Positions 1-8,377 of a stretch of 64,000 nt of DNA are shown here, in pieces. The notes beneath the pieces are model-generated. The model did no database searches, was not told the DNA's origin, and saw only the letters and a program-made list of their open reading frames with translations. Each line of letters starts with the position of its first letter. The first letter of the stretch is position 1. Both the position numbers and the translations under genes were made by a program. The DNA lies in NCBI GenBank assembly GCA_963556145.1, contig OY744464.1, positions 5,456,001-5,520,000 of the forward strand, given 5' to 3'. This DNA comes from Hygrocybe punicea (Eukaryota > Basidiomycota > Agaricomycetes > Agaricales > Hygrophoraceae).

Positions 1-5
1 TCTTT

Positions 6-493
6 TGTTACGGATCGCTTCTGCAGCGGGCTCCGGCAACAATCAACTTAACAGGGGATCGGCTTCCAGAGGGGAGAACAGCAGCTTTCATTGTTGCTTA
101 CAGCTAAAACAACACTGCTAACAGGGGGGGTCAAGGTCTAGTGTCATTGCGAGCCGTGGGGGTTACCCAAAACAAGATGAGTCTGCCCCAAGAACCAGAC
201 TAAACGTAAGGAAAGGAAAGAAGAAAAAGTCCGAACCAACAACAAGGACAGTAGATATAGTGAATGGACTTTAGGGGAGTTGGGAATCCAACCATGAAGC
301 TACAACATGTCCAACTCTACCATGTGTTCACCATGAGGCGTACATGAGGCGTCCTCATGTCGATGTTCTCGCGATCCAACTGGAGGCCCGGGTGTCATTG
401 AGAGAGAGGTGAGGTCCGGATGACTCGGATGATTTGTCATCAGGTCATGTGACATGCATAATTGCCAATTCGGGGTCTATACTTGCTGTAACA
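6..493 (-). repeat. Older, diverged LTR related to the young chromovirus (end tentative)
   Basis: From base 6 the sequence opens with TGTTACGGATCGCT and a few bases later CTCCGGCAACAA, which closely follows the first 40 bases of the intact LTR at 1817. The predicted RNA-start motif of that family also recurs here in the right place (AGACTAAACGT at 197-207, against AGACTAAACTT in the young copy). The rest of the LTR has diverged too far to align by eye. The right end is a guess: GTAACA at 488-493 matches the family's terminal hexamer, but no partner LTR or target duplication is visible because the window starts here and the young element interrupts the right side. I take it as the 3' LTR of an older minus-strand relative. 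Confidence 0.55.
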
Positions 494-1594
494 GGCAAGT
501 GCGCAGTCTGGCAAGTGCATTGCACGGTCGGGTCGAAGATGGGTATCGTCCAGCGTAGGATTGGTGATGAGAGTGTCCTGAGGTAGCGGGGACATAGCGA
601 CAAGGTCGGTATAAAGGAAAACAAAGGAATGTATGGAGGGAAAACCAACTAGGATGGTGGGATAGTCGAGGTCAGACATGTGAACAGCATAAGCTGTACC
701 AGATGATGATGTCTGTGTCGATGACGTATCGAGGAGCAATGTCTTGTCCTGTCTGTGGAACAATGCAGTCCACCTGATGTCGGTATTCGTCCAAGAAAGG
801 GTATCATTGTAAACGAGTGTGGGAGGTATCAAGATTATAGATGGAAAAGGATAAATGAACGTGGGTCCAGGTTTCGAGTCATGGCATGAGTGACAAGCTG
901 TGGGAACAAGTCGTCGGGTACTGCATTGAAGCGGTGTCGTGTGAACAATATACGATAGGGGTTGGTTCACTGTTTGGGAAGTCGTATGGTCTGTGGTCGA
1001 AGTCCAAAAGAATATGCTTCGGCAATGGTCGGATTAGAGAGAACAGTGAAATGTCTTGTGATCGGGGATTGTCCAGAGTTCGCATGCAGGTGAGGAATGT
1101 CGTCGGATCGTCAGGGAGGATAATGGTGGGCACAGGGTATGAATATGGAAACCAAATATCCGGGAATGGCAATTGTCAATTACGTGTCGATATATTGTCG
1201 AGATGGAAGTCAGAAGTATCAATGGCGGAAGGGTTTCGGTGCCGATGCCAAAGATAGATCATAACAAGGTAGAAACCGATCAGGAAAGTGATGGCGATGC
1301 TGCCAATGATAATTACGGTAATGAGCTGTTTCGGGAGTACAGCCATTGTGATCGGTTTGTCGTGGGATAGCGTAAACAAGATATCGAAGGGAAAAGACAA
1401 TGTCGGTGACATCCGTCGGCAAGGAGACTATTCGGGTACAACGAGGTCACGTGGATATGTCCATGGTCGGTCTGGATTGTTCTAGAAGGTGGGACAAAAA
1501 GAGAACAAGAACAAGAATAAACAACAATGTCCAAAAGAAGACAAAAGGTAAAGGGGAACGAAAAAGGAAGGTATGGTAAAGTGGAATCGTCATC
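494..1594 (-). other. Unresolved region, probably interior of the older LTR element
   Basis: No recognisable protein domain is seen. The minus strand carries a string of open frames (about 440-970, 879-1172 and 1176-1412) that overlap in different frames. The 1176-1412 frame includes a hydrophobic stretch of about 25 residues (ITVIIIGSIAITFLIGF), and another hydrophobic run is encoded near 1490-1530. The position, between a diverged 3' LTR and the missing upstream part of a minus-strand element, is where a third ORF of such an element would lie, but that is inference. The plus-strand frames here look like shadows. Confidence 0.3.
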
Positions 1595-1811
1595 GTGGGT
1601 AATGGAGTCGGGATCGGAGTTGCGGAGTTGAAAAACGTAACATCAGCTATGCCATGGGATCTCAGTTCGTCGAGCCTTTTTCCATTGCGTGAACGACAGG
1701 AACATTATCTGACAATTGAGCGGAGGGAGATGATGAACAATAGAGATCAAAAAATATATTTTGTCGGGTCCACGAGTGCTACTGCGAATATTGATTGGCT
1801 GCTTACAGTAG

Positions 1812-1816
1812 ATAGT
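1812..1816 (+). repeat. Target-site duplication, left copy (ATAGT)
   Basis: ATAGT directly precedes the left LTR and is repeated exactly at 8940-8944 directly after the right LTR. A 5-bp duplication is the usual product of Ty3-type integrases, so both element ends are defined to the base. Confidence 0.9.
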
Positions 1817-2378
1817 TGTTACGGATCGCTGTTCTTATAGCGGACTCCGGCAACAAAGAACCAAACGAGGATGATATATAAAACGAGGAGTGAATACAAA
1901 CAAATGTAAGAAGAGGGAGGGGTCTGAGTGTCTGGTAGCAATCGGGGGAAGAGTAGCTAGACTAAACTTAAGGTTACTAACTACAAATGTCCATGACTAT
2001 ATACTATCGAACGACTTCAGGGCTGGTTTCTTCGTCATGTGTGGCTGCGTCGAGGATAAGCTCCGAGATGAACGGCGTCTTCGTGTGCTTCGTGGTCTGT
2101 GGGTTTTAGGGTGCCAACGTGGTGGCCATCGGCTACGTTGCATGTCCGGTGTCAGCAGACAGCTGATTCGGTGATTGTGTTGCGCGGTATTATTAAGGGC
2201 TTGTACTAACGTGTATGATGTATCGGCGGCGATCGGATGATGAGGATAGTCATGTGGATTTGGATATCGTCGTTGATTGTCGTCGATGATGTTCTGGACC
2301 CAAGTTATGACGTTGTTTTGTGACGTGGTGTCAGAGTCGGGGTCAGAAATGGGGGTTAGATCGGGGTAAAAGGTAACA
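1817..2378 (-). repeat. 3' LTR of the chromovirus
   Basis: This 562-bp repeat appears identical to 8378-8939. In element orientation it starts at 2378 and ends at 1817. It holds the same U3 TATA motif (1997-2003) and RNA-start motif (AGACTAAACTT on the plus strand, 1959-1969) as the 5' copy. The U3 half also codes for the last 127 residues of the third ORF. Confidence 0.95.
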
Positions 2379-2758
2379 ATACCCCCGGAACAAGGGGAAT
2401 CGTCCCGATTAACCGGAGGGAAAACGGAATCATACACGGCGGCGCAATCGATGAATTCGCGGTACGGATCGACGGGGTCATCGGTGAACCAGACAGGGAC
2501 AGTCGGTGGAACAGCAGGACGGGGAGGGCCAATGGGACGCACGGAGTAAAACGTACGGGGGGCGAAGAAGAGGTCAACGCCGAGATGAGCGATGTCAGAC
2601 GTGAGGTGGACGGAGCCGAACGAAGAAGGAGGCAATAGGTCGACGGCGAAGCGAACATCGCGGCCACAGAGACGTCGTTTCGAACGAGGGATACGGAAAC
2701 GAGGAGGAAGGTGGTGGAAATAAGGCGAGGAAGGAAGATAAACAGCGGAGGCAGACAT
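1997..2758 (-). CDS. Third ORF of the chromovirus, running into the LTR
   Basis: A 253-residue ORF begins with ATG at 2758, 82 bp after the pol stop, and ends inside the U3 of the 3' LTR. The stop codon TAG is part of the U3 TATA box (TATATAG, 1997-2003). I recognise no domain. The N-terminal half is rich in Pro and aromatic residues (for example APRTFYSVRPIGPPRP); the C-terminal part, coded by U3, carries a strongly basic patch (RPRSTRRRRSSRS). There is no signal peptide or membrane segment, so it is not an obvious envelope. It might be a nucleic-acid-binding accessory protein, or a chance frame kept open because the element is young. Conservation in other copies would decide. Confidence 0.45.
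   Translation of the reverse strand: MSASAVYLPSSPYFHHLPPRFRIPRSKRRLCGRDVRFAVDLLPPSSFGSVHLTSDIAHLGVDLFFAPRTFYSVRPIGPPRPAVPPTVPVWFTDDPVDPYREFIDCAAVYDSVFPPVNRDDSPCSGGIVTFYPDLTPISDPDSDTTSQNNVITWVQNIIDDNQRRYPNPHDYPHHPIAADTSYTLVQALNNTAQHNHRISCLLTPDMQRSRWPPRWHPKTHRPRSTRRRRSSRSLSSTQPHMTKKPALKSFDSI
2379..2390 (-). other. Weak polypurine tract beside the 3' LTR
   Basis: Immediately before the 3' LTR (element orientation) the minus strand reads TTCCGGGGGTAT. The G run at 2385-2381 is the only purine-rich stretch at the place where plus-strand DNA synthesis would be primed. It is short for the family. Confidence 0.4.
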
Positions 2759-2840
2759 AGAGGGAAGAAGGTAAGAGCGAAGGAAGGGAAAGAGAGGAAA
2801 ACAGACGATATATACAAAAGAGAAAGATTAGGGCAGGTAC

Positions 2841-5800
2841 TTAAAACACGAGGTGATCGGGGTTAATGGGATGATCGTGGGTAAAAGAAGAAGGGAGAAG
2901 GGAAAAACGATGCGGTGTCGAAATATCGTACTCGTGAGAAAGGGCGGCGGAGGGGATTGGTGAGGGAAGGTTATAAAGATGAACAATAGGGAAAGCGTAA
3001 GGACAGGGTTTCTTGCGGGAATTGAAGTCAAGATTGCCAACGCCGGTGATATCAGTGAGCTGGGCAGGAGCGATGACGGGAGAGGAGATTTCGATGATGG
3101 ATGTGACGGCATCAACGGGAGCGGTTTCGTAGAGATATGCGTGAGTGATACCAGGGGGAAACAGGTATTTGCGGAATTCATGGTTTTTGGAACCATTATG
3201 GATGAGGGCGGCATTGTGTGGGTAAATCGCAAGCAAAATAGATGAGGAAGAGAAAGGAGGCATAACGGAAGGGGGGAGAGTAAAAAGAGAACGAAGGGAA
3301 AAAGATGAAGGGGCGCGGGGATGTAATTTATGGAAATCGTTGACGAGATCCTGGCAATATGCGGTTTCGGATGCAGGGATCCAGGAATCTTCGTCACGAG
3401 GATAGTCGAGCCAATGTACTAAGTAATATAGTTTGTTGCGACGTATGCGGGAGTCAAGAATATGTTCTATTTCGTAATGATCGTCGTTGTCGATAATATT
3501 AGGAGGTGGTCGAAGATGGTATTTTTGTTGTATGGAGGAGGAAGACGGTTGGAATGGCGAGAGGAGAGCGACGTTGAATATGGGAAAGATCTTCCAGGTT
3601 TTCGGTAATTTCAACTTGTAAGACGATGATCCGATTTTGTCGAGGACGGTGAAAGGCCCGAATTTTTGATTGTCAAGCTTTTTACTCGGACGATCTGTGG
3701 TCAGATTCTTTCCATTTAGCCAGACTTTATCACCAGGAGAGAAGACAATTTTTTTGACACGACTGTCATACTTATCCTTCATGGTTTGTCTCGTAACGTC
3801 CGCAATTTCGCCTATTTTCTGTTGTATTGATTTCATTCGCGTAATGAAATCGTTAACGGCTTCGTTTACGATAGGTGTATGCTTGTCGATGTTGAGACCG
3901 GTCCAAGGATGTTGTCCTTGTGTGGCGAAAAAAGGGGAAGTCTTAATCGCGGATGATTCGCGATTGGCTAATGCGAATTCGGCAAGAGCGAGCCATTCGT
4001 GCCAATCATCTTGTCGGTAATTGGTGAAGAAACGAAGAAAAATTTCGAGTTCTTGATTCATTCGTTCCGTCTGTCCATCAGCACATGGATGATATGCTGT
4101 TGTTGGACGTCCTTTGATACCGATCAAGGAATACAATTCAGTGATAAAACGTGAAACGAAGACCGAGCCGCGGTCAGAGATGATGAAACGGGGCATGCCG
4201 AAACGTTTGAAGACGTAATCCCGGAATAAGCGTGCCCATCCTTCTGATGTCAACGTTGTATTTGTAGCAATGAAGATCGGATGTTTTGATCGTTTGTCAA
4301 CGATAACCAAGATGGCGTCAAAACCATGTGATTCAGGTAAAGGGCCAATCATATCGACAGAAATTGTATGCCAATTATACGGTGGTACATCGTGAGGGAA
4401 AAGTTGTCCGAATTGTTTCCCTCGTCGTGGTTTATTTTGTTGACATTCGGTACAACCAGTAATGTACCGTTCGACATCTTCTCGGATGGTTGGCCATGTT
4501 GTTGTTCGTGAGATTAATTCAATCGTTTTATCACGTCCAGGATGGCCTGCGGTGGGAATATCGTGATGTAGGGAAATGATGTTGTCGTATGTAGGAGTTG
4601 CATGAAGTATTTGTCGGATCGTTTGTTCTGGTAAAATAAATAATGAGTCAGGAAGACCGATCATACCTTCATTGTCTTTTTTTTTGGGTTTATGATCGAC
4701 ACGTCGTGAAAGGAGATCGGCTTTTTTGTTTTGCGTTCCTTTACGATATAACAAACGGAAACTATAGTCCTGTAAGAATGCAATCCAACGAGCCTGTCGT
4801 CGGGTGAGATCTTGCGGTTTGCGGTAATATTCGAGGTTTCGATGATCGGTGAAGACATCAATTTGTTCTTTTGCGCCAAGGAGAAAATGTCGCCATTCTT
4901 CGAAACTTCGTATAATCGCAAGTAATTCCTTATCGAAGACTTGGTAATTGCGTTCCGCTGGTGTCATTGTTGTTGACATGTATGCGACAGGGCGGAAAAG
5001 ACCGTCAGGTTGTTCTTGCGAAAGGATAGCACCGATCGCATAATCTGATGCGTCACATTCGATGGTGAATTTCTTATCGGGGACAGGTAATACGAGGATT
5101 GGATCGGTAGTAATGATGACTTTTAATCGATCGAATGCATTTTGTTGTTCTTCTGTCCAATCCCATTTTGCTTTTCCCGTTAATTTGTGTAATGGGCTTG
5201 CGATCTGTGAGAAGTTTTCAACGAAACGACGATAGAAATTCAGGAAACCAATGAATCGTTGTAATTCGGTTTGGTTTGTTGGAACGGGCCAATCAGTGAT
5301 GGCATTGGTTTTGATGGGATCCATCTGAACTTGGCCATTTCCGACGATAAGTCCAAGATAATCGACCTTTTCCTTATCGAATGTACATTTCTTTGGTTTC
5401 AAGAAAAGATTGTTCTCGCGAAAGATCTTCAAAACTTGTTTCGTTCGTTTCTGGTTTTCTTCGAGGGATTTGGAGAAAATCAAGATGTCATCCATGTATA
5501 CCAATAGCCATCCTTCACGTATTTCGTATCGGAAAACGTGATTCATCAATCGTTGAAATGTCGGCGGTGAATTCTTCAGGCCAAAGAACATGACCGTCGG
5601 TTCGAATAAACCTTTTGGTGTCAGAAAAGCGGCTTTATGTTCATCGCCTTCCTTGATGCGAACATTGTTGAATCCCCATCGTACATCCAATTTTGTGAAA
5701 TATTTGGCGTCGGCTAATTGATTGATTATATCATTGATCAATGGTAATGGATATTTGTCATCGACTGTCCATGAATTCAACCATCGATAATCCTGAATTG

Positions 5801-7121
5801 GTCGTCGTTCAGCGGCATCTTTCTTTGATACAAAGAAGAAAGGAGATGCGTAAGGCGATTTGGAAGGACGAATTCGTCCAGTTTTCAGATTTTCGTCTAA
5901 GAATTTATCGAGGTCTTGTTTTTCGATCGGTGATAACGGATACAATTTGCAATCATGATGATCCGGCGCATCTGGTTTTAGCGTTATAGCGTGATCCCAT
6001 GGTTTTCGTGCTGGTAATTCATCGAAGCCGGATGGTTCAAAAACATCTCGATATCCATGATATGTTTCGGGTACTAATTCTTCGAAAGTCTTTTCCTTTT
6101 GCTGTTCTTGTGCTTTGATGGCAAGTTCTGTTGACTTCGTCATGAAGGAGCGAAAGTGTATGGGATCCATTGTTTCCTCCATAACTTGATTGAACCAAAG
6201 GGGTCGTTCCCAAACTACCGTGTCAAATTCAGTTGAACGTATTATTGATGACGTTCCGCAACCAGAAAGACATCGAGAAAACTTGATCTCGTTTTCTCGC
6301 CAATCGATTTCTGGGTTGTGTTTCTTTAACCAATCGTATCCAAGGAAAATATCCATTTTGGCCAATGTTGTTACCGCAAAACGGAGTAATTCTTGATGAT
6401 CGCCAATACGCATTCGTAACTCACAATATTCCGTGATTTGTCCTGTTTTTGGTTGTGTTCCATCACTCATATAGGAATTGAACGGATTCAGGTATGGTTT
6501 TGTCGGAATGTTGTGCGCCTTGACGTATCCGACATCGATGGCGCAAATAGTACATCCACAGTCAATCAGACCCGTCATGGGGTATTGTCGTCCATCCTGT
6601 GGAACGGAGACAAAACCATGAACCATTAGGGCCATACGGAGTTCGGAATCCTTTTGTGTTATGGCTCGTATCGGTTCCAATGTTCGTGGTTCTTGCGGTA
6701 AATCTTGTGGCATATTTTGTACTAACCATTGTACTGCTTCTGCGATAGGTCGTCGGTTAAGTGTTAGGACGAGTCCTGGTGAAATTTTGTCCGTCCATTG
6801 GTCATGGATGTCCCAATCATTCAAGATGTCAAGGGCATAACCCATCGTAGTCGAGCGAATGGCAACGATCGTTTCCATCGCATTGAACTCGGATTCGATT
6901 GTTGTTTTTCTTTTCTGGGATTTGGTTTTCTTTTCGTCATTCGCAACATGGGTATCTCGCCACGTGTTGCTTTCCTCTTTCGGCTCTATTGTTGGTGTTT
7001 GTCTCAATTCGTTGCGGAGGGCTTTGAGATTGGTGAAAACGTTGTCAAATTGTTTACATACGTATACATCTTTCTCGAGTCGTGCGATCGTGGCCTCTTG
7101 CGCTTCACGTCGCTTCTTCAA
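2841..7121 (-). CDS. pol: Chromovirus Pol polyprotein: PR-RT-RNase H-IN-chromodomain-ASCH
   Basis: About 1426 residues, entered by -1 frameshift from gag (its first codon is TTG, not ATG). Domains in order: aspartic protease near residue 187 with the unusual triad D-C-G (LIDCGCT) and later FLGYDWLKKHNPEIDW; reverse transcriptase with YMDD at about 542; RNase H from about 690 (IECDASDYAIGA); integrase with an HHCC finger near 850-890 and catalytic D (VDMIGPLP), D (ISDRGSVF) and E (QTERMNQELE) at about 924, 984 and 1017; chromodomain near 1210-1250 (ILDSRIRRNKLYYLVHW). A further ~100 residues (about 1293-1390) carry GSKNHEFRK and YLYETAPVDAV, matching the ASCH fold signature GxKxxExR. All catalytic residues of RT, RNase H and IN are present, so the enzyme looks functional. 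Confidence 0.95.
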   Translation of the reverse strand: MKKRREAQEATIARLEKDVYVCKQFDNVFTNLKALRNELRQTPTIEPKEESNTWRDTHVANDEKKTKSQKRKTTIESEFNAMETIVAIRSTTMGYALDILNDWDIHDQWTDKISPGLVLTLNRRPIAEAVQWLVQNMPQDLPQEPRTLEPIRAITQKDSELRMALMVHGFVSVPQDGRQYPMTGLIDCGCTICAIDVGYVKAHNIPTKPYLNPFNSYMSDGTQPKTGQITEYCELRMRIGDHQELLRFAVTTLAKMDIFLGYDWLKKHNPEIDWRENEIKFSRCLSGCGTSSIIRSTEFDTVVWERPLWFNQVMEETMDPIHFRSFMTKSTELAIKAQEQQKEKTFEELVPETYHGYRDVFEPSGFDELPARKPWDHAITLKPDAPDHHDCKLYPLSPIEKQDLDKFLDENLKTGRIRPSKSPYASPFFFVSKKDAAERRPIQDYRWLNSWTVDDKYPLPLINDIINQLADAKYFTKLDVRWGFNNVRIKEGDEHKAAFLTPKGLFEPTVMFFGLKNSPPTFQRLMNHVFRYEIREGWLLVYMDDILIFSKSLEENQKRTKQVLKIFRENNLFLKPKKCTFDKEKVDYLGLIVGNGQVQMDPIKTNAITDWPVPTNQTELQRFIGFLNFYRRFVENFSQIASPLHKLTGKAKWDWTEEQQNAFDRLKVIITTDPILVLPVPDKKFTIECDASDYAIGAILSQEQPDGLFRPVAYMSTTMTPAERNYQVFDKELLAIIRSFEEWRHFLLGAKEQIDVFTDHRNLEYYRKPQDLTRRQARWIAFLQDYSFRLLYRKGTQNKKADLLSRRVDHKPKKKDNEGMIGLPDSLFILPEQTIRQILHATPTYDNIISLHHDIPTAGHPGRDKTIELISRTTTWPTIREDVERYITGCTECQQNKPRRGKQFGQLFPHDVPPYNWHTISVDMIGPLPESHGFDAILVIVDKRSKHPIFIATNTTLTSEGWARLFRDYVFKRFGMPRFIISDRGSVFVSRFITELYSLIGIKGRPTTAYHPCADGQTERMNQELEIFLRFFTNYRQDDWHEWLALAEFALANRESSAIKTSPFFATQGQHPWTGLNIDKHTPIVNEAVNDFITRMKSIQQKIGEIADVTRQTMKDKYDSRVKKIVFSPGDKVWLNGKNLTTDRPSKKLDNQKFGPFTVLDKIGSSSYKLKLPKTWKIFPIFNVALLSPFQPSSSSIQQKYHLRPPPNIIDNDDHYEIEHILDSRIRRNKLYYLVHWLDYPRDEDSWIPASETAYCQDLVNDFHKLHPRAPSSFSLRSLFTLPPSVMPPFSSSSILLAIYPHNAALIHNGSKNHEFRKYLFPPGITHAYLYETAPVDAVTSIIEISSPVIAPAQLTDITGVGNLDFNSRKKPCPYAFPIVHLYNLPSPIPSAALSHEYDISTPHRFSLLPSSFTHDHPINPDHLVF
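2952..3243 (-). other. ASCH-like domain at the Pol C-terminus
   Basis: Downstream of the chromodomain, codons 1293-1390 read ILLAIYPHNAALIHNGSKNH, then EFRKYLFPPGITHAYLYE, then TAPVDAVTSIIEISSP. The octet GSKNHEFR (3171-3194) fits the ASCH hallmark GxKxxExR, and the following 'xhxYETxPVxAVxxxxEI' strand pattern is typical of that PUA-like fold. ASCH domains are thought to bind or modify RNA (ASC-1/TRIP4, bacterial YqfB). Whether it is cleaved from Pol is unknown. Confidence 0.7.
6555..6563 (-). other. Retroviral-type protease active-site triad, Asp-Cys-Gly
   Basis: Codons GAC-TGT-GGA encode D-C-G within GLIDCGCTICAID. Aspartic proteases of LTR elements normally have D-S/T-G here. The surrounding hydrophobic pattern and the downstream ILGxxWL-type segment (FLGYDWL) show that this is the active-site loop. 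Confidence 0.75.
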
Positions 7122-8131
7122 AAACCCTCTTGCTTCAATTTCAACGCCGTCAACTCATCCATCAATGCTGCAATCCGGGCGTCTTTGCCATCGTCTTGTT
7201 GTTGTTTCGGTGTTTGTTGCACAGTTTCCATGGAACGAATCTGTTGTCGTCCTTGTTGTTCCGGGCAGTTGCGTGAGATGTGTCCGGGTTGTCGACATTT
7301 AAAACAAATTCCTTTCTTCATGAAATCCAACCGTTGTTCATCTGTCAAACGAGTAAACGTTTGCCGTTGCAGTGACGTTTGTTGTTTATCGATGTCCATC
7401 GGGACAGATTCCGACTGTGGGCGAGGTGTTGATGTTTGTTGCGGTCGAGGAGTAGTCGATGTAGTTGTCGCATTTGGATTGTATCGTGTTTTCGTGGGTA
7501 GATTCATCGATCGTACTTGTTCCTGGCGACGTCGCCATTGTTGATCAAGTCTGACCGTTTGTTCGCGCCATTCTTCGATGGAAGTTGGGATCAACATCCC
7601 AGTATAGATCTGATCGATTAATGGCTTGTTCATGTGAAGTTCGACGAGTTGAATGAGGTAGCTCTCGTTGAACATTTCGCTGAGTCCGGCGAGACGTCGG
7701 AGAGTATCGAACTCGATCCAAAATTCGTCTGCTGTCATCTTTCCTTGACGCAAGTCGTTCAATTTGGTCAATGCGTCCTTCTTCTGATCCGGTTTTTCAA
7801 AGTGTCGTCTAAATTCCTTCGTGAAGTCATCCAGACTTCCGAAGTTGACGGGGTCGTGCTGCAAGGCAATGTCGACGTACTCGTCCGCCCATCGTCCGGC
7901 GAGTCCGCCTTGCAAATACGAGAGGATAAAAAGGATTTGCTTCTCCTCTGAATCGAAGGCGGTGATGTTTGCCCGGATGTAGATATGGGCACTTCGGAGG
8001 AACGTTTTGAATCCCGCTTTGTTTCCATCATATTTAGCCGGCGGAGCAATATGAGATTTGGGAGATGACGGGGCTGCGGGTGCGACAGTGGTGGTATCTT
8101 GGGTTTCGCGGTTTTCTTCGGTATCTGACAT
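7118..8131 (-). CDS. gag: Chromovirus Gag
   Basis: 337 residues, ATG at 8131, stop TGA at 7120-7118. The central part (about residues 40-170) is a retrotransposon Gag capsid region with the usual WADEY...F..EF..HF pattern (SLDDFTKEFRRHFEKPDQKK). A single CCHC zinc knuckle, CFKCRQPGHISRNC, lies near residue 280 and would bind the genomic RNA. The N-terminal 30 residues are Thr/Pro/Ala-rich and acidic, and a Gln-rich coiled region follows the knuckle. It overlaps pol by a few bases, with the slippery heptamer directly before its stop. It assembles the particle in which Pol works. Confidence 0.95.
   Translation of the reverse strand: MSDTEENRETQDTTTVAPAAPSSPKSHIAPPAKYDGNKAGFKTFLRSAHIYIRANITAFDSEEKQILFILSYLQGGLAGRWADEYVDIALQHDPVNFGSLDDFTKEFRRHFEKPDQKKDALTKLNDLRQGKMTADEFWIEFDTLRRLAGLSEMFNESYLIQLVELHMNKPLIDQIYTGMLIPTSIEEWREQTVRLDQQWRRRQEQVRSMNLPTKTRYNPNATTTSTTPRPQQTSTPRPQSESVPMDIDKQQTSLQRQTFTRLTDEQRLDFMKKGICFKCRQPGHISRNCPEQQGRQQIRSMETVQQTPKQQQDDGKDARIAALMDELTALKLKQEGF
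7121..7127 (-). promoter_or_regulatory. -1 frameshift heptamer GGGTTTT at the gag-pol junction
   Basis: In the gag frame the minus strand reads GAG GGT TTT TGA, so G GGT TTT is a canonical X_XXY_YYZ site with the gag stop right behind it. A -1 slip gives GGG TTT TTG AAG and enters pol without needing a start codon. I did not fold the downstream RNA for a stimulatory structure. Confidence 0.75.
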
Positions 8132-8364
8132 TCTGTTGTGTGTGTGTGTTTGATGGTGAAGAGCAAATGTTGAAGTAGAAAATGATGGCGGGGGGAAAGA
8201 CGGGGGTCGGAAGGTTGTCTGTTCTGTGACGTAATGGTCGAAGTCGTCGCCAGAGGAATCTGACGTCTCGGGTGCAAGATGGTATTCGTCGTCGTGTTCC
8301 CAATTTGGGGTTCGGTATCGTCGAGGTTCCAGGTTGTTTTGGTTCGTTGTCGGGGGAGTAGAGA

Positions 8365-8375
8365 AAGTTTAGTCT
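8365..8375 (-). other. Primer-binding site of self-priming (Tf1) type
   Basis: Just inside the 5' LTR (LTR edge 8378) the minus strand reads AGACTAAACTT. It does not begin with TGG as a tRNA-primed site would. Instead it is an exact 11-nt complement of AAGTTTAGTCT, the sequence found in the LTR at the predicted start of the transcript (8530-8520). This matches the Tf1/sushi mechanism, where the RNA folds back and its cleaved 5' end primes reverse transcription. Confidence 0.75.
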
Positions 8376-8377
8376 TA

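Noticed and set aside
1176..1412. An envelope gene in the older LTR element.
   Set aside because: Only one hydrophobic helix in a short frame, no signal peptide, cleavage site or Cys pattern; kept as an unresolved region.
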